This document shows positions 1 through 7,392 of a stretch of 24,714 nucleotides of DNA, one piece after another; position 1 is the stretch's first letter, and every line of letters begins with the position of its first letter. The stretch is from positions 1 to 24,714 of the forward strand of contig CAYWTB010000070.1 in the NCBI GenBank assembly GCA_964461135.1, written 5' to 3'. A program made the position numbers and the translations under genes. Under the pieces are notes generated by a model. It worked only from the letters and a program-made list of their open reading frames with translations, did no database searches and had not been told where the DNA came from. Source of the DNA: RQOF01 sp964461135 (GTDB lineage Bacteria > Calditrichota > Calditrichia > RBG-13-44-9).

Positions 1-93
1 GATGGATTACTTGTAATCTTTTACGAGTTCAGGTATTCATTATTGTGAAGAGCCTAAAATTATAATTCAGGCTGTATAAATTCGCATTTGTAC

Positions 94-113
94 CCGGCAT
101 GATCCCCAGCCGG
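94..113. repeat. Small hairpin in the leading non-coding stretch
   Basis: CCGGC (94-98) pairs with GCCGG (109-113) around a 10-base loop. No T-run follows, so it is not a classical terminator. The surrounding stretch 1-264 holds no open reading frame I can support. It is AT-rich and may hold the end of a neighbouring transcription unit and the promoter of the gene at 265. I see no clear promoter boxes. Confidence 0.3.
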
Positions 114-264
114 AATATCAATCGTAGTAGCCAGTGCTAACAATGATTAAATCAAAAGATGATATGTTTTGTGATTACCACTTTTTAATGATTCTGGAGT
201 TATTTCATACCGTGCTAAGTTTATGACAGTATCAAAAAGCTATTAAAATAGGAAGGAGTTGCAA

Positions 265-576
265 ATGGTTCTGACTGAATTTTCCATGTTTCCAACCGAT
301 AAGGGAGAAAGTGTAAGTACATATGTCGCACCGATTCTGGACGTGATAGACCGCAGCGGTATCACCTATCAACTAACTCCCATGGGTACCATTCTGGAAG
401 GTTCATGGGAGGAGGTCATGGCAGTTATCTCCGGCTGTTTTGAGAAAATGACATCTCAGTCCAACCGCATCAGTTCTTCCATCAAAATAGACTATCGCCG
501 GGGCGAGGAGTCAAGAATGAAATCAAAAACGGATAAGGTGGAAAAAATACTGAAAAGGAAACTCAAAACGATTTAA
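265..576 (+). CDS. MTH1187-family thiamine-binding protein
   Basis: A 103-residue protein of the MTH1187/YqgV (thiamine_BP, formerly DUF77) family. These are small ferredoxin-like-fold proteins that bind thiamine or related molecules and are thought to buffer or deliver it in the cytoplasm. The order of family features is visible: an N-terminal strand ending in FSMFPTDKG, a helix through YVAPILDVID, the stretch YQLTPMGTILEGSWEEVM, and a C-terminal strand ending in DYRRG. The basic tail (KSKTDKVEKILKRKLK) is typical. The reading frame opens at TTG 259, but GGAAGGAG (251-258) sits six bases before ATG 265, so I chose that start. It stops six bases before the end of the convergent gene on the other strand. 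No thiamine synthesis or transport genes are adjacent, so the ligand rests on family membership alone. Confidence 0.85.
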   Translation: MVLTEFSMFPTDKGESVSTYVAPILDVIDRSGITYQLTPMGTILEGSWEEVMAVISGCFEKMTSQSNRISSSIKIDYRRGEESRMKSKTDKVEKILKRKLKTI

Positions 577-582
577 GATGAC

Positions 583-1305
583 TTATTTTACAACACCAAA
601 AGCCACCAGCAGAAATCCCGATCCGTTGATGAGAGTATGAATAATTATATCCGGCCAGGTGCTGCGGGTTATCTGTACCAGGTATGAAGTAATGTAAATA
701 ATGGGAATGAGGGTGAACATAAGGTTCCATCCTAACGGCACGTGAAAGAGAAGCCAGAATGTGCCATGAACCAGCCAGGTTATATTTCCGAATTTTAGTT
801 GCTGCCGGGGAAACACATAACCCCGCCAGAATAACCCTTCACCCCAAATATTAAAGAAAAACATCGGCAGCCAGGCCAGCAGGAACCATTTTTCGCCCGG
901 TTGAAGTGGTTGAAGATAGAAAAATGAGGGTTGGGCAGAAAAATTGATAAAAACTGAATTTCCTGTCGCAATCATCAGGTATGTAAAAATTCCAGTAATA
1001 ATGGTTCCGGCGATGCTCAGCAGTAAGATCCGCACCGAAAAATGATTCAGACGGAATCGAGTCAGAATTTCAGAGAGGCGACAGGGATGCCCCTCCAGCC
1101 GATAAAAGGCAAACGCGGCAATAAAAAGTGGGAAAAAGACCAGAACTCCTCCACAGGCATACCAGCACACCACAAATGGCCAGTCACTCCAGTAATTGAG
1201 CAGGGGAATGCATATGTGAGTCGCCAGGTAAAGCATCAGGGTGGGAATGCCAAAATACAATACGGATTCAACTGTCCCCATGGGCCTGGTGGAATTTTCA
1301 GTCAT
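583..1305 (-). CDS. CPBP-family intramembrane protein (putative CAAX-type protease)
   Basis: A 240-residue integral membrane protein with about six to seven hydrophobic segments, for example around residues 15-35, 43-68, 91-112, 140-154, 176-190 and 195-211. The CPBP (Abi/CAAX prenyl protease 2) motifs can be placed. Motif 1 is at 156-161 (EGLFWR), motif 2 ends in His188 within WLLFHVP, and motif 3 is HTLIN at 223-227. Family members are glutamic-type intramembrane proteases or handle prenylated or bacteriocin-like substrates, and many have no known substrate. Two key positions depart from consensus: the second Glu of EExxxR is Gly157, and the Phe of FxxxH is Trp184. It may therefore be weakly active or inactive. 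A GGAGAGGAA ribosome site precedes the ATG. The upstream neighbour on the same strand ends 162 bases away. Confidence 0.72.
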   Translation of the reverse strand: MTENSTRPMGTVESVLYFGIPTLMLYLATHICIPLLNYWSDWPFVVCWYACGGVLVFFPLFIAAFAFYRLEGHPCRLSEILTRFRLNHFSVRILLLSIAGTIITGIFTYLMIATGNSVFINFSAQPSFFYLQPLQPGEKWFLLAWLPMFFFNIWGEGLFWRGYVFPRQQLKFGNITWLVHGTFWLLFHVPLGWNLMFTLIPIIYITSYLVQITRSTWPDIIIHTLINGSGFLLVAFGVVK

Positions 1306-1467
1306 GGATGCAAGTTCCTCTCCTGGTCAATAAAAAATAAACGCATTTTATTTCCAATCAAAGGAATTTAAACATTAAACTTTTAATCCGGGTGCGGATG
1401 CCGTTTGAAAATATGAGGTTAATCCGCCAAAATTTGCCAGTTCCTGTAAAGTTCAATTCAGGGACAT

Positions 1468-2211
1468 TCAGTCGGTTAGATGTCTCTGGAGGTGTTTAGA
1501 TAAACTCTGTGAAGCCTGCACCATCATATTGAATAACGATCTGCCTTCATTAATTTTCTCCCCCAGGTTTTCCATCCGGTTCTTATTTCCCTGCCGGTTA
1601 AACTGAAATCTGGAAAAGGTCAGTAAATCACCATCACCCTCAACCAGCCAGAAGATCGTATTGCTCAAATGATTTAGAACTTGCTCATTGAAGAGACGGC
1701 GAATATCCTCATCATTATTCCCGGTAACCATATATCTTCTTGAAAATTGCTCATGAGAGTCAAAATTAATTTTGTGTGCATGTTTAACGGTCAATTTTTC
1801 CAGGAAATGATTAGCAAGAGAAGCCAGTTTACCGGGCATATCGATTTTTGGAATAAGAGTAAATCGGGGCAGTTTGAGGTATGGTGACAGTATGGCCAGG
1901 ACCCACTCCTCATGCCGGTGGGAATCGTTACCGGAAGTGTCCAGGATATCATAGGTATAAAACCGGAAGTCGCTTTCGTTGCGGACCGCCAGATCTTTTA
2001 TCCCCAGGCGCTGATGTTCCCGCTTCTGATGCAGGGAAATCAGGCGTTGAACCAGTTCCGCTTCCGGCAGGTCTACCAGGTGAAATCCATGAGCTGCTCT
2101 TGTTTCATTTTTATGCCGCTGGCGTTTTTTTCCCGCATTGAACATCTGATATACAATCAATCCCATTATGGAGATAATCCCGGCCAAAATAACCAGCAGA
2201 GGAAAACTCAT
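1468..2211 (-). CDS. Membrane-anchored protein of unknown function
   Basis: I do not recognise this 247-residue protein. It has one N-terminal hydrophobic segment (residues about 4-23) followed by a very basic stretch (KKRQRHKNETR), which predicts a single membrane anchor with the rest in the cytoplasm. The soluble part looks well folded, with alternating hydrophobic and charged residues. It includes repeated aromatic/basic patterns (RFYTYDI; SRRYMVTGNNDEDIRRLF) and a strand-rich part near 190-210 (IFWLVEGDGDLLTFSRF). There is no Cys-rich site or obvious catalytic motif. A strong AGAAGGAGAAA ribosome site precedes the ATG. It lies between a CPBP-family gene and an aminotransferase on the same strand, but the gaps are large, so co-transcription is uncertain. 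Confidence 0.7.
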   Translation of the reverse strand: MSFPLLVILAGIISIMGLIVYQMFNAGKKRQRHKNETRAAHGFHLVDLPEAELVQRLISLHQKREHQRLGIKDLAVRNESDFRFYTYDILDTSGNDSHRHEEWVLAILSPYLKLPRFTLIPKIDMPGKLASLANHFLEKLTVKHAHKINFDSHEQFSRRYMVTGNNDEDIRRLFNEQVLNHLSNTIFWLVEGDGDLLTFSRFQFNRQGNKNRMENLGEKINEGRSLFNMMVQASQSLSKHLQRHLTD

Positions 2212-2631
2212 GCGTTTCTCCTTCTTTTGTTTATTCTGCAGTTGTTTATTTACAACCTTTGAATCCTGAACATAATGGATTGTCTCACTTTCTCCGGTGT
2301 TTTTTTATACACATTTCGATTAAATAGTCGTCTGAAATCAGAAAATTCTTTATAAATTTCCGAAATTTTATTAGAACCGCTTTAATGATTAATCTGAGAA
2401 ATCAGCATATGTTTCGAAATTTCTTCAGGGTATTCCCTGCGGTCCTGCCCGCTTCGCCGGGAAACAAGAACAATGTATCGTAGCTTATATTTTCAGTGAA
2501 TAGGGCGGATGAATAAAAATATTCTCCGTGTGGGGAGGTTCCGGAAGAGAATGACCGTGTAAATTCACATCCGACAATGAAATTGATACAGGTATATTTG
2601 AATGGCTCAGTTGTTGGATAAGAAGACGGAC
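2212..2631. other. 420-base gap with two hairpins and a palindrome, no gene
   Basis: No supported reading frame lies here. It holds the upstream region of the minus-strand unknown gene and the downstream region of the aminotransferase. Visible structure: a 15-base palindrome at 2354-2368, a perfect CAGGG/CCCTG hairpin at 2426-2439 with loop TATT, and a CCCG/CGGG hairpin at 2448-2461. None is followed by a clear T-run on either strand. Confidence 0.5.
2354..2368. promoter_or_regulatory. Palindrome, possible operator upstream of the 1468-2211 gene
   Basis: AAATTTC, one central C, then GAAATTT form a perfect 7+7 inverted repeat, about 143 bases upstream of the minus-strand ATG at 2211. Such a palindrome suits a dimeric regulator, but the AT-rich context makes chance likely. 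No regulator gene is adjacent. Confidence 0.25.
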
Positions 2632-3972
2632 CTAAAAAATATCCAGAGCGCGAAAGCTCCCGGCATGATCCTGCCGGAACTGTTTGAGACGCTCATTCAA
2701 TCGCGGAAACTGGCTTTTATCCGTCAGGGAAACGCAGGCGCGGATACCCTCCAGACGATCGCTTCCGGTAATGGCCAGGGAGATGGCACTGATCCCGTAA
2801 AAGAGTAATTCTTCTACCAGTTCCTCTCCGCTGAATCCCGGATATGAGACCGTGAAATAAAAACCATCTGCAATGGGTTCATTCTCATCCATATCGTAAA
2901 CAATATGGAATCCGTTATCGGTAAAAAGTTTTTTCATGACTTTTGCCCGTTCTGCGTATTCTTTCACCGGTTCGAGGAAATGAAAAGTCCCGTCATTCAC
3001 GGCTTTCAACAGGCCAAGCAAACCATATTGCGCACTGTGGGAAACACCGGAACTGAGGGCGTACATGGCTCCGAATATGTAAGCCCGGCCAAAAATCGAA
3101 CTGCCGAAATAGTCATCCAGATTGTTGCCTCTGGAGTAAAAAATCTTCTCGGATATCGCGGTCATGCCAATACGCTGGCCTGCCAGACTGAAGGATTTTG
3201 AGCTGGAAATGAGCAGAATATAATTTTCGGTATAGCGGGCTACGGTTGGAACATAAGGAGGCTTGCCGGGCAGAGAATAATCGGTTCTGAAATCCATTCC
3301 GAAATACGCCAGATCTTCCAGCACAATCACATCATAGCGGCTGGCCAGTTTTCCGATGGTTTCCAGTTCATTTTCCGTAAAACAGATCCAGGAAGGATTA
3401 TTGGGATTGGAATACATTATGGCGGCAAAATTTCCCTGCCGGAGGTAACTATCCAGTTTTTCCTGCAGTTTGTTACCCCGGTAATTATAGATGTCAAAAC
3501 GGGCGCTTTCGAGCCCCAGAGTTTTTACCTGCCGCTTATTTACCGGAAATCCGGGATCAATGAATAGAATTTTATCCTGTCCTTTTATCCGCCGGGAGGA
3601 AACCATCAGGCCCATATAACAACCCTGCATGGATCCAACTGTGGGAAAACAAGCTTCGGCCGAGACATCAATATTGGTAAAGTTTTTTACAAATTTTGAG
3701 ATTTCCAGTTTGAGAGGCGGAATCCCATCAAAAGGAGGATATTTCGAACCGACTCCCTTCCTAAGGGCGGCTATTTCGGACTCCACTGCAATTTCCGGAG
3801 GTTCCAGTCCCGGTATTCCCATTTCCATCCGTATGAACTGTTTACCGGTGGCGGTTTCGATATTGTTAACAATGCGGTTTAATTCCCGGATGGTGGCTAG
3901 CCCCACCGATTTCAGGTTCATTTCCTCGATCTTTTCTCTGACAATTTTCCCGTCCATCGGCGTCTGAATCAT
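2632..3972 (-). CDS. PLP-dependent aminotransferase, class I/II (fold type I)
   Basis: A 446-residue class I/II aminotransferase. Family landmarks are in order: an N-terminal substrate-side region with YPPFDGIPPLK near 78-88, the cofactor-ring region near 111-121 (TVGSMQGCYMG), NPNNPS at 189-194 (consensus NPxNPTG), Asp220 and Tyr223 in LEDLAYFG, and the Schiff-base lysine Lys259 in SSSKSFSLAGQRIG. The last position of NPxNPTG is changed (NPNNPSW). The frame can be read from 4068, but a clean AGAGGAG ribosome site stands seven bases before ATG 3972, and family similarity begins after it, so the longer start is unlikely. Substrate cannot be told from sequence. It is a free-standing gene next to a repeat-rich gap. 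It is not close enough to the egt genes to be proposed as the ergothioneine lyase, though fold type I fits that job. Confidence 0.85.
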   Translation of the reverse strand: MIQTPMDGKIVREKIEEMNLKSVGLATIRELNRIVNNIETATGKQFIRMEMGIPGLEPPEIAVESEIAALRKGVGSKYPPFDGIPPLKLEISKFVKNFTNIDVSAEACFPTVGSMQGCYMGLMVSSRRIKGQDKILFIDPGFPVNKRQVKTLGLESARFDIYNYRGNKLQEKLDSYLRQGNFAAIMYSNPNNPSWICFTENELETIGKLASRYDVIVLEDLAYFGMDFRTDYSLPGKPPYVPTVARYTENYILLISSSKSFSLAGQRIGMTAISEKIFYSRGNNLDDYFGSSIFGRAYIFGAMYALSSGVSHSAQYGLLGLLKAVNDGTFHFLEPVKEYAERAKVMKKLFTDNGFHIVYDMDENEPIADGFYFTVSYPGFSGEELVEELLFYGISAISLAITGSDRLEGIRACVSLTDKSQFPRLNERLKQFRQDHAGSFRALDIF

Positions 3973-4171
3973 CTTAAATCTCCTCTTTGAGTTGTGACCG
4001 ATAATTTTTGTCCGGTATCGATGTCTGCCCTGGTTTAGTGGGGAATCTCGGACTGTTTTTGAATTCAACTGTCGGAATAAAAATAGGCATTGGTTCAGAA
4101 AAGGGCAATATGGATAAAAATTTTTATGAACAAAAAAATATAATTTTTACTGAAATTGTTTAAACCGGATC

Positions 4172-4344
4172 CTGGTTACTGGATGCTGGATACTGGCTGA
4201 ACCACGGATGGTTTAGTCCGGACAAGTCAACCGGAGGTTGACAGGGAGGCGGGAATTCTGGATACTGATTACTAGATGCTGGATGTTTGTTAAATCTAGG
4301 ACGATTTAATTCCGACAAGACGACTTGAAGGAGTCAAGGTTGTC
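4172..4344. repeat. Two-copy diverged module: ATACTGG-type simple repeat plus hairpin
   Basis: Copy A (4172-4257) starts with a run of TACTGGATGCTGGATACTGG type. It continues with TTTAGTCCGGACAAG and a perfect hairpin GTCAACC-GGA-GGTTGAC (4226-4242). Copy B (4258-4344) starts with a similar run (GGATACTGATTACTAGATGCTGG). It continues with TTTAATTCCGACAAG and a hairpin CTTGA-AGGAG-TCAAG (4324-4338) inside an outer GACAA/TTGTC pair (4314-4318 with 4340-4344). The common order and similar length of about 86 bases point to an old duplication of an interspersed element. No coding sequence is inside. Confidence 0.6.
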
Positions 4345-4350
4345 TGGAAG

Positions 4351-4382
4351 CCTTTGTCCTTTATCCTTTATCCCTTTCCCCT
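4351..4382. repeat. Pyrimidine-rich simple repeat (CCTTTATC-like)
   Basis: Three to four imperfect copies of a CCTTTATC unit follow directly after the hairpin module. It could be part of the same interspersed element or a slippage-prone tract. Confidence 0.5.
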
Positions 4383-4564
4383 CTAATCCTCTCTTTGATC
4401 TGCACTCTTGTTTTTTTACAGAGCTGTCTTTTTATCAATGCGCATATTTTGTAAAACGTCCTACAGACATAGGAAAAAAATTATCTTATATTTCAAATTG
4501 AGGATCTTAAAGCAGGAATCTCGGGTAAGTACTTTTCAAACGTAACCAGAAAGCGGGGAGTTAT

Positions 4565-5959
4565 ATGGCACAAAGGATTAATCATTATAAAGCTGTTGTT
4601 ATCGGTACTGGGCAGGGGGGAAAACCGCTGGCAATCGATCTGGGCAAGGCGGGATGGCCTACTGCGGTGGTGGAAGCAAATTTTGTCGGTGGTTCCTGCA
4701 TAAATTATGGGTGCACACCAACTAAAACCATGATCACCAGTGCCAGGGTTGCCTATCTGGCAAAGCGTGCAGCCGAGTTCGGGGTAAAAATTCCCTCTGT
4801 TACTTTGGATCTTGGAAAAGTAATAGAACGAAAACGTTCTGTGGTGGAAAGTTTTCGGAACAGCGGAAGGGAGGGATTGGAGAGTACACCTAATGTTGAT
4901 CTGATCTATGGTTCTGCCCGTTTCATGGGTCCACATGAGGTGCAGGTGGTGAAGAGGGACGGTTCTTCCCAAATCCTTACCTCCGAACGGATATTCATTA
5001 ATACCGGTGCCCGGCCAGGAATTCCTGATACTCCTGGTTTAAAATCCGTACCCTATCTGGATTCAACCAGCATATTGGAATCTACTCAATTTCCGGATCA
5101 TCTGATAATAATGGGTGGAGGCTATGTCGGTGTGGAATTCGGACAGATGTTTAGGCGCTTTGGAAGCAAGGTTACCCTCATACAGCGGGGGAAACAGCTG
5201 CTGAACCGGGAGGATGCGGATGTGGCGGAAGAGGTGGCAGGTATTATGAAGGAAGACGGCATTGATGTACAGCTAAACAGCACGGTAAAATCCGTCGAGA
5301 TACAACCGGACGGAAAAATAAAATTAATCCTGCAAAACGGTTCGGGAAAAGGGATCGTAACAGGATCACATTTGCTGGTGGCCGTAGGTCGGGTGCCCAA
5401 TACTGAAGAACTGGGCCTGGATAAAGCCGGGATAAAAACTGATTCTCGGGGATATATTCCGGTAAATGAGCGGCTGGAAACCGGTGTCCCAGGAATCTTT
5501 GCCATAGGGGATGTAAAAGGTGGGCCTGCTTTCACCCATATTTCTTATGACGATTTCCGGGTTCTGCGCGGCAATCTGCTGGAAAACGGCAATGCTTCCA
5601 TAAAGGACCGGTTGGTTCCCTACACGGTTTTTATGGATCCCCAGCTGGGCAGGGTCGGTTTATCCGAGGAACAAGCCCGGGAAGCCGGATTCCGCATCAG
5701 GGTGGCAAAAATGCCAATGTCTCATGTAGCCAGAGCGATCGAAACCGGAGAGACCCGGGGTTTTATGAAGGTGGTTGTGGATCGGCGCAACCAGCATATT
5801 CTGGGATGTGCGATCCTGGGAATAGAGGGAGGAGAAATTATGAGCCTTATTCAGGTTGCCATGATGGGGAAAATACCCTATTATATAATCAGGGATGCGG
5901 TTTTTGCCCATCCCACCCTGGCGGAATCGCTCAATAATCTTTTCATGACCATGGTGTGA
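4565..5959 (+). CDS. FAD-dependent pyridine nucleotide-disulfide oxidoreductase (mercuric reductase/lipoamide dehydrogenase-like)
   Basis: A 464-residue class I disulfide oxidoreductase. The FAD Rossmann motif GTGQGG is at 14-19. The redox-active pair is Cys45/Cys50 in GGSCINYGCTPTK. The NAD(P)H Rossmann motif is in IIMGGGYVGVEFG near 178-190, a second FAD motif is GIFAIGDVKGG, and the dimer-interface catalytic dyad is His449/Glu454 in HPTLAE. It lacks the N-terminal metal-binding domain and C-terminal Cys-Cys of true MerA. Annotation pipelines often call such proteins mercuric reductase, but the substrate is unknown. No merR, merT or merP is near, nor any lipoyl-enzyme gene. The ATG is four bases after GGGGAG. 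It lies upstream of egtB on the same strand, with a possible terminator between. A role in reducing a small disulfide is a hypothesis from context only. Confidence 0.85.
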   Translation: MAQRINHYKAVVIGTGQGGKPLAIDLGKAGWPTAVVEANFVGGSCINYGCTPTKTMITSARVAYLAKRAAEFGVKIPSVTLDLGKVIERKRSVVESFRNSGREGLESTPNVDLIYGSARFMGPHEVQVVKRDGSSQILTSERIFINTGARPGIPDTPGLKSVPYLDSTSILESTQFPDHLIIMGGGYVGVEFGQMFRRFGSKVTLIQRGKQLLNREDADVAEEVAGIMKEDGIDVQLNSTVKSVEIQPDGKIKLILQNGSGKGIVTGSHLLVAVGRVPNTEELGLDKAGIKTDSRGYIPVNERLETGVPGIFAIGDVKGGPAFTHISYDDFRVLRGNLLENGNASIKDRLVPYTVFMDPQLGRVGLSEEQAREAGFRIRVAKMPMSHVARAIETGETRGFMKVVVDRRNQHILGCAILGIEGGEIMSLIQVAMMGKIPYYIIRDAVFAHPTLAESLNNLFMTMV

Positions 5960-6020
5960 TAATCTGGAAAAGCAAGGAAGCAAAGCGGGAGAAAAAATAA
6001 TTTTGAATTCGTTAACCCCA

Positions 6021-6053
6021 ATCAATTTTCCCGGGTGAATTTTGATCTTTTTT
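6021..6053 (+). terminator. Possible weak intrinsic terminator
   Basis: ATCAA (6021-6025) pairs with TTGAT (6042-6046). After a TT/TT mismatch, TTC (6028-6030) pairs with GAA (6037-6039) around CCGGGT. One base later comes a run of six T (6048-6053). The stem is AT-rich and interrupted. It would end the oxidoreductase transcript before egtB. Confidence 0.35.
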
Positions 6054-6110
6054 GAATTGCAGACATTATAGATGATTTATACCGCTTTTAGAAATGAAAG
6101 GAAAACATTT

Positions 6111-7382
6111 ATGAATAGATCGGAATTAATTCAATATTTTAGGCACGTCCGGAAAGTTTCGGAGGATATTTGTGCGCCTCTTGAGACCGAAGACTATGTG
6201 GTCCAGCCGGTGGAAGATGTTAGCCCGCCCAAATGGCACCTGGGCCATACCACCTGGTTTTATGAGGCCCTGTTTCTGGATAAATATATTCCGGACTATA
6301 AGCCATATCACCCCACTTATAGTTTTTTGTTTAATTCTTATTATCAGTCACTCGGTGATCGCTGGGAACGGCCCAGGCGGGGTGTGCTCTCCCGTCCCAC
6401 TGTTGAGGAGGTCTATAAATTTCGCCAGGCCGTCAGTGAACGAATGGGAGATCTGATCGATAATATTTCTGAAAAGGAATGGCCGGAATTCCACGATCTG
6501 GTGATCCTCGCCCTGAATCATGAGCAGCAGCACCAAGAACTTCTGCTTACCGATATTAAGTATATACTGGCAGTGAATCCTCTTCAACCGCTCTACCGGA
6601 AATCCGGAGAAAAAGGGAAGCCGGCAACCCCTGCAGTGAAGACGTCTTATGTACCTTTTGAAGGCGGGATGCATAGAATCGGTTTTCAGGGGAATGGATT
6701 CTGCTATGATAACGAATTACCCGAGCATGACAGTTATGTAAACCATTTCAAGTTAGCAAACAGACTGGTGACCAATGCCGAGTACCTGGAATTTATGAAG
6801 GAGGGTGGCTATAAGGATTTCCGTCATTGGTTATCCGATGGATGGGATACGGTTCAGCGAGAGAAATGGGAGGCTCCTCTGCACTGGAAAAAACTGGATA
6901 ATAAATGGTATGAAATGACCCTGGGCGGGTGGCGGAAAGCGGTATCTGATTCTCCGGTATGCCATGTCAGTTATTTTGAAGCGGAAGCCTTCGCCAGCTG
7001 GGCGGGAAAACGGTTACCCACCGAGGATGAATGGGAAGCTGCCGCCAGGCTGAGCCGTGCGAACCAGTCCCCCGGCAATTTTTTTGATGATGGATTTTTA
7101 CATCCCCTTGCTGCAGCTGCAACCGGAAAAAGTAAAATATTCCAGTTATTGGGAGATGTGTGGGAATGGACCAGCAGTGCCTATCTTCCTTATCCCGGTT
7201 ACCGGCAGGCGGCAGGAGCACTGGGAGAATATAACGGAAAATTCATGATAAACCAGATGGTACTGCGGGGTGGATCCTGCGCCACCTCACGGGATCATGC
7301 GCGCATCTCCTACCGCAATTTCTTTCAGCCCGACAAACGCTGGCAATTTACCGGTTTTCGATTGGCGGATGAACTTAAATAG
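6111..7382 (+). CDS. egtB: Ergothioneine synthesis: hercynylcysteine sulfoxide synthase EgtB
   Basis: A 423-residue non-haem iron sulfoxide synthase. It joins hercynine to a thiol donor (cysteine or gamma-glutamylcysteine) using oxygen. The DinB-like four-helix domain (about 1-150) carries the iron ligands: His46 in WHLGHTTWF, and His137/His141 in the HX3HXE motif HEQQHQE (137-143). The FGE-sulfatase (C-type lectin-like) domain follows from about 190 to the end, with RLPTEDEWEAAA, GDVWEWTSS and the terminal LRGGS...RWQFTGFRLA. The C-terminal segment has RNFF (402-405) and RWQFTGFR (410-417). This looks to me more like the cysteine-using EgtB type than the mycobacterial gamma-glutamylcysteine type, and no egtA is present. 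The frame opens at 6072, but AAAGGAAA lies seven bases before ATG 6111. The gap to egtD is ten bases, so the two form an operon. Confidence 0.9.
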   Translation: MNRSELIQYFRHVRKVSEDICAPLETEDYVVQPVEDVSPPKWHLGHTTWFYEALFLDKYIPDYKPYHPTYSFLFNSYYQSLGDRWERPRRGVLSRPTVEEVYKFRQAVSERMGDLIDNISEKEWPEFHDLVILALNHEQQHQELLLTDIKYILAVNPLQPLYRKSGEKGKPATPAVKTSYVPFEGGMHRIGFQGNGFCYDNELPEHDSYVNHFKLANRLVTNAEYLEFMKEGGYKDFRHWLSDGWDTVQREKWEAPLHWKKLDNKWYEMTLGGWRKAVSDSPVCHVSYFEAEAFASWAGKRLPTEDEWEAAARLSRANQSPGNFFDDGFLHPLAAAATGKSKIFQLLGDVWEWTSSAYLPYPGYRQAAGALGEYNGKFMINQMVLRGGSCATSRDHARISYRNFFQPDKRWQFTGFRLADELK

Positions 7383-7392
7383 GGGCATAATT

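Larger units (their letters stand above)
4069..4564. other. Repeat-rich gap between divergent genes
   Basis: Together with 3973-4068 this is about 590 bases without a supported gene. The middle (4172-4382) is built from short degenerate tandem motifs and hairpins, annotated separately. The part 4383-4560 should carry the promoter of the plus-strand oxidoreductase, and the part 3973-4150, which is AT-rich, that of the minus-strand aminotransferase. I see no confident -35/-10 pair for either. Confidence 0.6.

Noticed and set aside
1042..1371. Plus-strand frame of 109 codons opposite the CPBP gene
   Set aside because: It lies antisense to a gene with recognisable family motifs and has no ribosome site or protein-like composition.
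1881..2262. Two plus-strand frames opposite the unknown membrane protein
   Set aside because: Both are antisense overlaps. The minus-strand frame has a strong ribosome site, a full-length frame and a sensible membrane anchor, so these are shadows.
3973..4068. Longer N-terminus of the aminotransferase
   Set aside because: The extra 32 residues are basic and unlike the family, and the ribosome site AGAGGAG fits ATG 3972.
4172..4344. CRISPR array
   Set aside because: Only two diverged units, repeats not identical, spacer lengths not regular, and no cas gene in the window.
4493..4972. Minus-strand frame of 159 codons over the start of the flavoprotein
   Set aside because: Antisense to the FAD-binding and CxxxxC region of a clear enzyme, with low-complexity His/Ser-rich composition typical of shadows.
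4565..5959. True mercuric reductase (merA)
   Set aside because: The N-terminal metal-binding domain, the C-terminal Cys pair and all mer operon partners are missing.
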